Below are positions 7,761 to 14,348 of a stretch of 14,697 bases of DNA, in pieces. A program made the translations under genes and the position numbers. Positions within the stretch are counted from its first letter, which is position 1. Every line of letters begins with the position of its first letter. The notes under the pieces were generated by a model. That model saw only the letters and a program-made list of their open reading frames with translations, had not been told where the DNA came from and ran no database searches. Source of the stretch: an uncultured Steroidobacter sp. GTDB taxonomy: Bacteria > Pseudomonadota > Gammaproteobacteria > Steroidobacterales > Steroidobacteraceae. The stretch covers positions 1 through 14,697 of the forward strand of contig CAMLEO010000176.1 of the NCBI GenBank assembly GCA_946478975.1. The letters run 5' to 3'.

Positions 7761-7893
7761 CGTTCTGGAGCCTCGCGAGCCTGCCGTATGCCGTTCAGAG
7801 AGTACGGGAACTGTTTCCAGATTGCGACGGGCTGGCCGCAGCGAGGATTGCGGGTTTAAATCTGGTTCAGGCGAGGGACCGAATACTGCCCAG
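7761..7893. promoter_or_regulatory. Divergent intergenic region between hydrolase and helicase genes
   Basis: These 133 nt separate the two divergent starts and must hold both promoters if the starts are right. I see no convincing -35/-10 pair. TTTAAA at 7855-7860 is the only AT-rich -10-like hexamer on the + strand, and its upstream partner is poor. CCAGATT (7817-7823) and AATCTGG (7859-7865) form a 7-nt inverted repeat with a 35-nt spacer, which could easily be chance. Confidence 0.3.
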
Positions 7894-10800
7894 ATGATCG
7901 AACACATACGGCATAAAGTCAGGCAGCTCTACTTGTTCCTGAAGGAAGCCAACCAGCTGCGGTTTCCTCCAGTTCGACATCTGAGCCAACATCCCCGAGC
8001 GATCCGACTGGCCGACGCGCCGGACCATCCGTGCGTGCAGATCAATCGGCCCGGCCTCAACGACGGCGTGCAGGTTGCGGACGATTGTTTGTTACGCATC
8101 GCGCGGCCGATGTCGACGCCGTGTCCGCCGCCGCCGTTCAACGTCAGCAACTGGCTGCTGCCCGATTGGGACGATCCCACCAAAGCTGCGTATTTCGCGG
8201 CCACCCGCAATGTCGCGGCCGCGGACAGTCCGCCGCTCAACATACGTTTCGACGACGACGCGCAGCGCATGGCCGATTTCGAAGCCTGGGCCGCGCAGCG
8301 CGAAGAGTGGGTGATCACCGAGCTCGCGGCTCGCAAGGCGCTCGGCTTCTTCGAGCTGTTCTACGAAATTCATTCGGCGATGGAGCGCGATGGCGAACTG
8401 CTCGAACTCGTCGCGGCCGACGGCCGCCTCAACTGGCGCGCGGTCTCGTCGATCGAAGGCAGCGTGCCTATCGATCACCCGGTGCTGCTCAAGCGCGTCG
8501 AGTTGCGTTTCGACGCCAGCGCCGCGGAATTCAGCATTCACGAAACGGATCGGCCGACCGAGCTGTACAGCGCGTTGTTCGTCGATCTGCAAAACACGGC
8601 CGCAGCCTCGCTGCGCAATCGAACTGCGGAGTTGGAAAACGCAGGCCTCCATCCGTGGGGCGGCGACGAGACCGAAGGTTATTTGAAAACGCTGGTGCAG
8701 ACGTTGTCGCCCACCAGCGGCCGGCTGCTCAAAGAGCGGGTTGCGGATGAGCCGTCGGATGCGCCGCGAATGTTTCGCGATCCGATGCTGATCCTGCGCA
8801 AGCGCGTCGGCGGCATCGCGAACGCCGTCGATGCAATCATCGATGACATCGATCAGCGCAAGGCATTCGCGCCGGCGCTGGTGCAGATCACGGGCTCGCC
8901 GGTCGAATGGGATCCCGCGCCAAACACGTCGTCGTCCAGTACATCGAATGATGAGACTGCCACGCTGCCCGCGCTCGCGGTGCCCATCGATGACGACGAT
9001 GTGCTGCTCGGCAAGGAAGCGAACCAGGAACAGATCCAGATCATCAAGCGCCTGAGCCACAGCGGCTCGGTGCTCGTGCAAGGCCCGCCGGGCACTGGCA
9101 AGACGCATACGATCGCGAACCTGATCGGCCATCAGCTCGCACAGGGCAAGTCCATTCTCGTCACCGCGCAGACGGCGAAGGCGCTGCGTGTGCTGCGAGA
9201 TAAAGTGCCCGACGTGCTGCGTCCACTGTGTGTCGCCGTATTGGGCAGCGATCAAGATGCACGCCGGCAGTTGGAAACATCGATCGGTTCCATCACCGAA
9301 CGCTTGACCACTGAAACCAGCGCATCGCTGGCGGCACGCGCGACGCGCCTGGGTGAGCGTCGCAAAGAGTTGCTGACGGAATTGAAGGGGCTGCAGCGCG
9401 ACCTGCGCGAGGCGCTCGAAAACGAATATCGCGAGGTCACTGTCGATGAGCGGCGCTTCTCGCCGTCCGATGCGGCGAGATACGTCAAGACGCATGGCAC
9501 GCAGCACGCCTGGATTCCAGGGCCGGTGAAGCTGGCGGCGTCGCTGCCGCTCAATTCGGCGGAGCTGGGGCGTTTGTATGTTTTGGGCGCAACGTTTACT
9601 GCGGACGAAGAGCAGGACGCGCGTCGCCCGCTGCCGAATCTGGAAGAGCTGCCGTCGGAGCGCGAGTTCGAATCGCTCGCTTCGGAACATCAGCGACTGA
9701 AAGCTGCAGATTTGTCCGCTGGCACGCATCGATGGATGCGAGGTGGCAGCAGCGCGGCGATTGCGGCAATGGCCGCTGCGTTGGCGGAGGAGTTTTCCGA
9801 GTTGCGCCGTCGCCAAGCGTGGCGGCCGTACGCGATCGTCGCTGGCATCAACGGCGGCACGCAGCGCGAAGTTTGGGAACAGCTGATTCACGGCATCGAA
9901 GAGGCGGCGGAGGCGAACGCTCAATGCGCGCTGCTGCGTCATCATCGCCCGCAGTTGTCGAAATCGATGACACCGGATACGCAGCGTCGGATTGCGCAGG
10001 AAATCGTGCAGCACCTGGAAGCAGGGCGCGGCTTGGGATTCCTGGCGATGGCGTCGCGTTCGGAGTGGCGACAGTTCGTGAAGTCTGCGTCCGTGGCTGC
10101 CGGAGAGCCTTCGCGCCTGGATCATTTCCACGTGCTAGAGATGGTCGCCGACCTGGAAGTGCGGCGGCTCGAAATCGAAGATTCTTGGAATGCGCTCATC
10201 GGCACGCACATCAACTCGTTGTTCCGCTCGATGGGGCCGGAGCCGGAGCTTGCGTGTCGCGCGCTCACCGATGAGATTCGCCATTGCCTCGATTGGCACG
10301 AGCTCACGTGGGGCACGCTCAGCGCGCAGTTGCGCGAAGAAGGATTGAAGCTCGACGAGATCGCTGCGCAGATTCCGCGCGAGCCGAGTCCGTTGGCCGA
10401 GTATCAAACCGTCGAACGACTTGCTGCTGAAGTGCTGCCGCCGTTGCTCGCGACCGAAGCGGATCGTCGCAAGCAACGCGAGATCGATCAGTGGTTTCAG
10501 GAGCTCGCGACCAAGGTCGGTGAAATCGATCCGAAGGCGATCGCCGGCAGCGCCACTCGCTTGCTTGCCGCAGTCGAGGCTCGCGATGCGAGCTCCTATC
10601 GTGCGGCTCGCGAGTACACGCAACGCTTGCTGGCGGTGAAGCCGCTGATTGCCGAACGCGATGAGCTGCTGACACGACTGCGCGAGGTTGCGCCGCGTTG
10701 GGCGGATCGCTTGCAGGATCGCAAGGCGCCGCACGACAAAGGTACGCCGCCGGGAGATGTCGAGCTGGCGTGGATCTATCGTCAGCTGCACGACGCGCTG

Positions 10801-12519
10801 GTGCAGATCGATCGTCTCGATGCGCAGACGTTGCAGTATGAAGCGGATCGCACGCGCGATCGTCTGCGGCCGGTGACGCAGGAGCTGATCGACGCAACGG
10901 CGTGGGGTCAGCAGCTCGCTCGCCTGCAAGGAAACAATACGATCCGCCAGGCCTTGATTGGCTGGCTGGATACGGCGAAACGTTTGATGTCGACGCGCCA
11001 CCCGGAGCGCCGGCAGACGCTGCTCACCGAAGCGCGCAAGCTGATGAAACATTCCGTCGAGGCGGTGCCGGTGTGGATCATGCCGATCTCGATGGTCGCC
11101 GAAACGTTCGATCCGCGCGCAACGCGCTTCGATCTGGTGATCGTCGACGAGGCCAGCCAGGCAGACCTCAACGCGCTCATTCCGTTGTACATGGCGCGGC
11201 AGGTGGTCATCGTCGGCGACCACGAGCAGGTCACGCCGTTGGGCGTGGGCAAGGAGCAGACCGCGCTGGAAAACCTGCGCAAGTCGATGCTGCACGATTT
11301 TCCGAATGCGCATCTGTTCGATGCCATGTCCTCCATCTATGACATCGGCCGGCAAGCGTTCGGCGACGCCGTGCGCCTGGTCGAGCATTTCCGTTCGGTG
11401 CCCGAGATCATCGCGTTCAGCAATCGGCTGTCCTACGACGGCAAGATCCTGCCGCTGCGCGCGGCGAACTCGACTCACATCAAACCGGCGTGCGTCGCAT
11501 ATCCGGTGGATGGCGCGCGCGAAGGCGACGTCAATCCGCGCGAGGCCGAGGCGATTGTTTCTTTGATCAAGGCCATGACGCGGCACCCTGCCTACGAGGG
11601 CAAGACCATCGGTGTGAGTTCGATGGTGAAGGAAGAGCAGGCATTGCTGATCCAGTCGCTGCTTCACAAGCGCATCGACAGCGTGGAACTGGAGAAGCGT
11701 CGCATCCTCGCCGGCATCTCCGCCGAGTTCCAGGGCGACGAGCGAGACATCATTCTCCTGTCGCTGGTCGACAGCGCACCTGAAGATGCAGCACTGCGCA
11801 CGGTGAGAGAAGGTGCATACGAGTTGGTGAAGAAGCGATACAACGTCGCTGCCAGCCGTGCACGCGATCAGTTGTGGGTCGTGTATTCGTTCGATGCGGA
11901 TCATGACTTGAAGACCGACGACCTGCGCTTTCAGTTGCTCCAGCATGCACAGCAGCCCAACCTTGCGCCGCCCGGCTCGCAGCGGGATCGTTTGGAACCG
12001 GAGTCGCCGCTGGAACGCGAAGTCGCGAAGCGCTTGTCCGCTGCGGGCTATCGCGTGAAACAGCAGGAGAGCGTCGGCCATTTCCGCATCGACATGGTGA
12101 TCGAGAGCGATGGCAAACGCCTCGCGGTGGAATGCGACGGCGATCGTTATCGCACGCCCGAAAGCCTCGGCGAAGACACTGCCCGACAAGCCGTGCTCGA
12201 ACGTTTGGGTTGGGAGTTCGTGCGCATCCGTGGCAGCGCCTTCTATCGCGATCCCGAAGCAGCACTTCGTCGCGTGTTCGACCGGCTCGAAGAACTCGGC
12301 ATCAAGCCCATGGCGCCGGAAGAACGTGAGCCCGTGGTCGCGCCGCCCGTCGACGCCGCTCCGCCGAAGTCGTTGATCGAAGAACTGGAGGACTTGTTGG
12401 GTCGTCCGCCTGCGCCGTCGGTTGCTCCAGTCGCCACTGTTGCAACGGATGGTGAGGCCGCGCCCGCCGAGCCGAAGAAAGTCAGCAAGCCGAGGCGCAA
12501 GTTCGGACGCGCGACGTGA
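7894..12519 (+). CDS. Giant SF1 helicase with C-terminal PD-(D/E)XK nuclease domain
   Basis: This is a 1541-aa protein. I chose ATG 7894 (MIEHIRHKV...); the frame is open further upstream but runs into the divergent gene. The first ~370 residues are a family-specific N-terminal region. SF1 helicase motifs follow: Q-motif-like EANQEQIQII, Walker A GPPGTGKT (K403), Walker B/DEAS (D1085, E1086), GDHEQ (D1109), motif IV-like EHFRSVPEII, motif V EFQGDERD (Q1280) and motif VI NVAASRARD (R1322, R1324). About 680 residues separate Walker A and B; they are rich in Glu, Arg and Leu, suggesting helical or coiled-coil insertions. Residues ~1373-1470 are a Vsr/DUF559-like nuclease domain (PLERE with E1374, RIDMVI with D1400, AVECDGD with E1413 and D1415). 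A Pro/Ala-rich tail ends in KPRRKFGRAT. The expected role is ATP-driven translocation on nucleic acid coupled to cleavage, in repair or phage defence; which of these cannot be told from sequence. No partner gene is evident, so it may work alone. Confidence 0.9.
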   Translation: MIEHIRHKVRQLYLFLKEANQLRFPPVRHLSQHPRAIRLADAPDHPCVQINRPGLNDGVQVADDCLLRIARPMSTPCPPPPFNVSNWLLPDWDDPTKAAYFAATRNVAAADSPPLNIRFDDDAQRMADFEAWAAQREEWVITELAARKALGFFELFYEIHSAMERDGELLELVAADGRLNWRAVSSIEGSVPIDHPVLLKRVELRFDASAAEFSIHETDRPTELYSALFVDLQNTAAASLRNRTAELENAGLHPWGGDETEGYLKTLVQTLSPTSGRLLKERVADEPSDAPRMFRDPMLILRKRVGGIANAVDAIIDDIDQRKAFAPALVQITGSPVEWDPAPNTSSSSTSNDETATLPALAVPIDDDDVLLGKEANQEQIQIIKRLSHSGSVLVQGPPGTGKTHTIANLIGHQLAQGKSILVTAQTAKALRVLRDKVPDVLRPLCVAVLGSDQDARRQLETSIGSITERLTTETSASLAARATRLGERRKELLTELKGLQRDLREALENEYREVTVDERRFSPSDAARYVKTHGTQHAWIPGPVKLAASLPLNSAELGRLYVLGATFTADEEQDARRPLPNLEELPSEREFESLASEHQRLKAADLSAGTHRWMRGGSSAAIAAMAAALAEEFSELRRRQAWRPYAIVAGINGGTQREVWEQLIHGIEEAAEANAQCALLRHHRPQLSKSMTPDTQRRIAQEIVQHLEAGRGLGFLAMASRSEWRQFVKSASVAAGEPSRLDHFHVLEMVADLEVRRLEIEDSWNALIGTHINSLFRSMGPEPELACRALTDEIRHCLDWHELTWGTLSAQLREEGLKLDEIAAQIPREPSPLAEYQTVERLAAEVLPPLLATEADRRKQREIDQWFQELATKVGEIDPKAIAGSATRLLAAVEARDASSYRAAREYTQRLLAVKPLIAERDELLTRLREVAPRWADRLQDRKAPHDKGTPPGDVELAWIYRQLHDALVQIDRLDAQTLQYEADRTRDRLRPVTQELIDATAWGQQLARLQGNNTIRQALIGWLDTAKRLMSTRHPERRQTLLTEARKLMKHSVEAVPVWIMPISMVAETFDPRATRFDLVIVDEASQADLNALIPLYMARQVVIVGDHEQVTPLGVGKEQTALENLRKSMLHDFPNAHLFDAMSSIYDIGRQAFGDAVRLVEHFRSVPEIIAFSNRLSYDGKILPLRAANSTHIKPACVAYPVDGAREGDVNPREAEAIVSLIKAMTRHPAYEGKTIGVSSMVKEEQALLIQSLLHKRIDSVELEKRRILAGISAEFQGDERDIILLSLVDSAPEDAALRTVREGAYELVKKRYNVAASRARDQLWVVYSFDADHDLKTDDLRFQLLQHAQQPNLAPPGSQRDRLEPESPLEREVAKRLSAAGYRVKQQESVGHFRIDMVIESDGKRLAVECDGDRYRTPESLGEDTARQAVLERLGWEFVRIRGSAFYRDPEAALRRVFDRLEELGIKPMAPEEREPVVAPPVDAAPPKSLIEELEDLLGRPPAPSVAPVATVATDGEAAPAEPKKVSKPRRKFGRAT

Positions 12520-12547
12520 GGTTTTAGCGGATTCTTCTGCGCTCCTG

Positions 12548-12576
12548 TGGACAACGGGGGCAGCGGCGGTTACAAG
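12548..12576 (+). promoter_or_regulatory. Candidate sigma-70 promoter of the small repeat protein
   Basis: TGGACA (12548-12553; 5 of 6 matches to TTGACA) and TACAAG (12571-12576; 4 of 6 to TATAAT) are separated by exactly 17 nt. Transcription would start near 12583, giving a leader of about 25 nt that contains the AGGGAG ribosome-binding site. It lies 28 nt after the helicase stop, which would let the small gene be expressed independently of the helicase. Confidence 0.4.
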
Positions 12577-12607
12577 GGTCGTAGCCCTGTGTAGGGAGTC
12601 ACCGCCC

Positions 12608-12871
12608 ATGAAACTGTCAGTAAAACTGTTGCAAGCCTCGCTGCTGCTGATCGCGGCCAGTGTCGCCGTGCCCGCGCTCGCAGAGGACACGACGCTGAAA
12701 GAAGGTGCGCGAGAAGTCGGTAAGGCAGTCGGAACGGCGGCTCGCGAAGTAGGCGAGGCCGGCAAGAAGGTCGGCAAAGCAGTCGCTGGAGCGGCGAAGG
12801 AAGTCGGCCAGGCGGCGAAAGAAGGCGCGAAGGAAGCCAAGCGCGCCATGAACGAACCCGAGAAGAAGTAA
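12608..12871 (+). CDS. Small exported Ala/Lys/Glu-repeat protein (LEA-like)
   Basis: This is an 87-aa protein starting at ATG 12608, with AGGGAG at 12593-12598 (9-nt spacing). Residues 1-25 are a clear Sec signal peptide (MKLSVKLLQASLLLIAA... ending ALA before EDTT), so the mature protein is about 62 residues in the periplasm. The mature part consists of 11-residue units: REVGKAVGTAA, REVGEAGKKVG, KAVAGAAKEVG, QAAKEGAKEAK. They are rich in Ala, Gly, Lys and Glu and have almost no large hydrophobics except Val. This resembles the amphipathic 11-mer repeats of group 3 LEA proteins and apolipoprotein-like helices. Such sequences are often disordered when free and helical on membranes or when dried. 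A stress or envelope role is plausible but unproven, and I know no named family with certainty. The frame is open upstream, but the signal peptide fixes the start. Confidence 0.8.
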   Translation: MKLSVKLLQASLLLIAASVAVPALAEDTTLKEGAREVGKAVGTAAREVGEAGKKVGKAVAGAAKEVGQAAKEGAKEAKRAMNEPEKK

Positions 12872-12881
12872 CGGCAGCGTC

Positions 12882-12905
12882 GCACGACGTTGTAAACGTC
12901 GATGC
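12882..12905. repeat. Compact inverted repeat downstream of the small gene
   Basis: CGACGTT (12885-12891) and AACGTCG (12895-12901) pair perfectly around GTA. The stem continues with GCA/TGC across one unpaired A at 12902, giving about 10 bp. There is no following T-run, so it is not a standard intrinsic terminator, although it begins 11 nt after the small gene's stop. Its centre is about 112 nt upstream of the start expected from the sigma-54 promoter at 12978, a normal distance for an enhancer-binding-protein site. Confidence 0.45.
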
Positions 12906-12931
12906 GATTGACATGCATGGGACCGTGCGCG

Positions 12932-12954
12932 AGATCGTCGCCTCGTTACGATCT
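12932..12954. repeat. Inverted repeat upstream of the sigma-54 promoter
   Basis: AGATCGT (12932-12938) and ACGATCT (12948-12954) form a perfect 7-nt inverted repeat with a 9-nt spacer. It lies 24 nt before the sigma-54-type promoter, centred about 62 nt upstream of the predicted transcription start. This is a second candidate activator or repressor site; chance occurrence cannot be excluded. Confidence 0.35.
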
Positions 12955-12977
12955 GACATCATGTGAGTTGTCTTGAG

Positions 12978-12994
12978 CTGGCATACGAGTTGCT
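12978..12994 (+). promoter_or_regulatory. Sigma-54 (RpoN) promoter for the PEP-CTERM gene
   Basis: CTGGCATACGAGTTGCT matches the sigma-54 consensus YTGGCACGrNNNTTGCW closely. TGGCA and TTGC are both intact at the correct spacing, with the invariant GG (12980-12981) and GC (12992-12993) ten nucleotides apart. Transcription should start near 13005, giving a leader of about 84 nt before ATG 13089. RpoN and the PrsK/PrsR two-component pair are known to control PEP-CTERM/exosortase genes in other proteobacteria, which agrees with the gene downstream. A weaker GG-N10-GC element (TGGCGCTCGTCTGGC, 13035-13049) lies nearer the gene. Confidence 0.65.
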
Positions 12995-13054
12995 GTAAGC
13001 CTCTGCACGTCATCGGCGGTGACGAATGGACACTTGGCGCTCGTCTGGCGCTGG

Positions 13055-13067
13055 AACCAGACTGGTT
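13055..13067. repeat. 13-nt palindrome in the PEP-CTERM leader
   Basis: AACCAG-A-CTGGTT is a perfect 6+1+6 palindrome ending 10 nt before the Shine-Dalgarno sequence. Its one-base loop is too short for a good RNA hairpin, so a DNA-binding site is more likely than an RNA switch. It could be a repressor operator or chance. Confidence 0.3.
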
Positions 13068-13077
13068 TACAACTTAC

Positions 13078-13083
13078 AAGGAG
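13078..13083 (+). promoter_or_regulatory. Shine-Dalgarno site deciding the PEP-CTERM start
   Basis: AAGGAG lies 5 nt before ATG 13089. It decides in favour of this start over the in-frame ATG at 13026, which has no comparable site and would put 21 extra residues before the signal peptide. Confidence 0.85.
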
Positions 13084-13088
13084 CTCAC

Positions 13089-14348
13089 ATGGAAAGGGTC
13101 AGGGTCAGCAGCAAGACGGCACTTCTGGGTGTTGTGCTGGCGACGTGTTACGCATCGGGCGCGGACGCGACCATCATCTACAGCACGCCCGGCACGACCA
13201 ACGTCAATACGACGGTCTATAACAACATCATCGTCGACAATGCCGCCACCACCGTGAACGTGGGCAGCGGCGGCACCATTCGCGGCGTGAACGATCCCAG
13301 CCTCGGCATGTTCAACGCCGCTGCGCGAACTCGTCACGGCAATCTCAATGTCAACGGCACGGGGCGCATCATCGCCGCCGCCGGCCAGGACGCGATCAAC
13401 ATGACGGGCAACCCCTCGGTCGTGCGCCTGAACGATCACGCGCGGGTCTCCGGCAACATCGTCAATGAAGTCACATTCCCTGGCTGGGACAACGAGTCGA
13501 CCTCGCTGGTCAAGCTCTACGTCCAGGACCACGCACGCGTCACCGGCGACATTCGCTATGCCGGCTACCTGCAGATCGCCGACCACGCACAAGTCATCGG
13601 CAGCATCGTCAATCCAAGCAACGGCAGCTACAGCCTCGACATGCGCGGCGGGCAGGTGACCGGCTCGGTCGTGATGGGCGGCTTGAACGACTATGTTTTC
13701 AATATGTCCGGCGGCACGATTTACGGCGGCTTCCGCGGAGCGGCCGGCTATGTCGACCTGACGATGACGGGCGGCACGATCTATAACGGCTTTCAAACCG
13801 GCGATGCCGTCACGGGTGAGATCTACGATGGCACTGTGTACGGCGGTTTTGATCTGACCAACAACACCGGCGCAGCGAGCCATCTCACGATCGACGGCGG
13901 TCAGTTCAACGCTTCCGCCGGCGATTATCTGTTCTCGATGGTGCATCAGCCGTTCGGCTCGGGCGGCTCTGCCTCGCTCGATATCTTCGGCGGCGAGTTC
14001 GGCTACGTGGAATCGGGGCTGGGATTCTTTTTCGATTACCTGGTCGACTTCAGCATCTACGGTTGGGACCTCAACTACACCGGCGGCGTGTTGAGCGGCT
14101 ATTTGCTCGACGGCAGCTGGTTCAGCAACGCGCTCACGTTCGGCTCCAACTGGGGCGGCACGTTCAATATTCACAACGTGATCTCGCCGCTGACCATGAC
14201 GGCACCGACGGCGCTGCTGGCGTCGCTCGATCCGCTGGCGAGCGTTGGCGAAACTGGCACCGTGCCGGAGCCGGGCACGCTGAGCCTGTTGCTGGCGTGT
14301 GCCTTGGGAATGATGATGTTCGGCCGGCGGCGGTTCGCGGCGGAATAG
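13089..14348 (+). CDS. Secreted PEP-CTERM protein with beta-solenoid-like repeats
   Basis: This is a 419-aa protein with a signal peptide (MERVRVSSKTALLGVVLATC..., probably cleaved after GADA). The C-terminal PEP-CTERM sorting signal at residues 392-419 has VPEPGT, a hydrophobic helix (LSLLLACALGMMMF) and a basic end (GRRR). PEP-CTERM proteins are processed by an exosortase and released to the outer surface or exopolysaccharide matrix; no exosortase gene lies in this window. The middle (~85-330) is made of Gly/Asn/Asp-rich, roughly 18-24-residue units. One set has the form HARVSGNIV, HARVTGDIR, HAQVIGSIV, and another MSGGTIYGGF, MTGGTIYNGF, YDGTVYGGF, IDGGQFNAS. This pattern suggests a right-handed parallel beta-helix. 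There is no obvious catalytic motif, so a structural matrix or adhesion role is the best guess. It is preceded by a sigma-54-type promoter, and its TAG directly abuts the stop codon of the opposite-strand gene. Confidence 0.9.
   Translation: MERVRVSSKTALLGVVLATCYASGADATIIYSTPGTTNVNTTVYNNIIVDNAATTVNVGSGGTIRGVNDPSLGMFNAAARTRHGNLNVNGTGRIIAAAGQDAINMTGNPSVVRLNDHARVSGNIVNEVTFPGWDNESTSLVKLYVQDHARVTGDIRYAGYLQIADHAQVIGSIVNPSNGSYSLDMRGGQVTGSVVMGGLNDYVFNMSGGTIYGGFRGAAGYVDLTMTGGTIYNGFQTGDAVTGEIYDGTVYGGFDLTNNTGAASHLTIDGGQFNASAGDYLFSMVHQPFGSGGSASLDIFGGEFGYVESGLGFFFDYLVDFSIYGWDLNYTGGVLSGYLLDGSWFSNALTFGSNWGGTFNIHNVISPLTMTAPTALLASLDPLASVGETGTVPEPGTLSLLLACALGMMMFGRRRFAAE

Noticed and set aside
7817..7865. CCAGATT ... 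AATCTGG inverted repeat in the divergent intergenic region
   Set aside because: A 7-nt arm with a 35-nt spacer is expected about this often by chance in 133 nt.
7729..7893. Upstream extension of the helicase frame
   Set aside because: It overlaps the signal-peptide start of the divergent hydrolase and its sequence is Ser/Arg-rich with no family features; ATG 7894 is preferred.
10135..12918. A 927-codon open frame on the - strand opposite the helicase and small genes
   Set aside because: It lies antisense to clearly conserved helicase and nuclease motifs, its translation is Arg/Ala/His-rich without recognisable domains, and such frames are expected opposite GC-rich genes.
13035..13049. Second sigma-54-like element TGGCGCTCGTCTGGC
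   Set aside because: It keeps GG-N10-GC but misses other consensus bases; the element at 12978-12994 is much better.
13074..14174. A 366-codon open frame on the - strand opposite the PEP-CTERM gene
   Set aside because: The + strand gene has a signal peptide, a perfect Shine-Dalgarno and a PEP-CTERM tail; the antisense frame has only Ala/Val/Asp-rich sequence.
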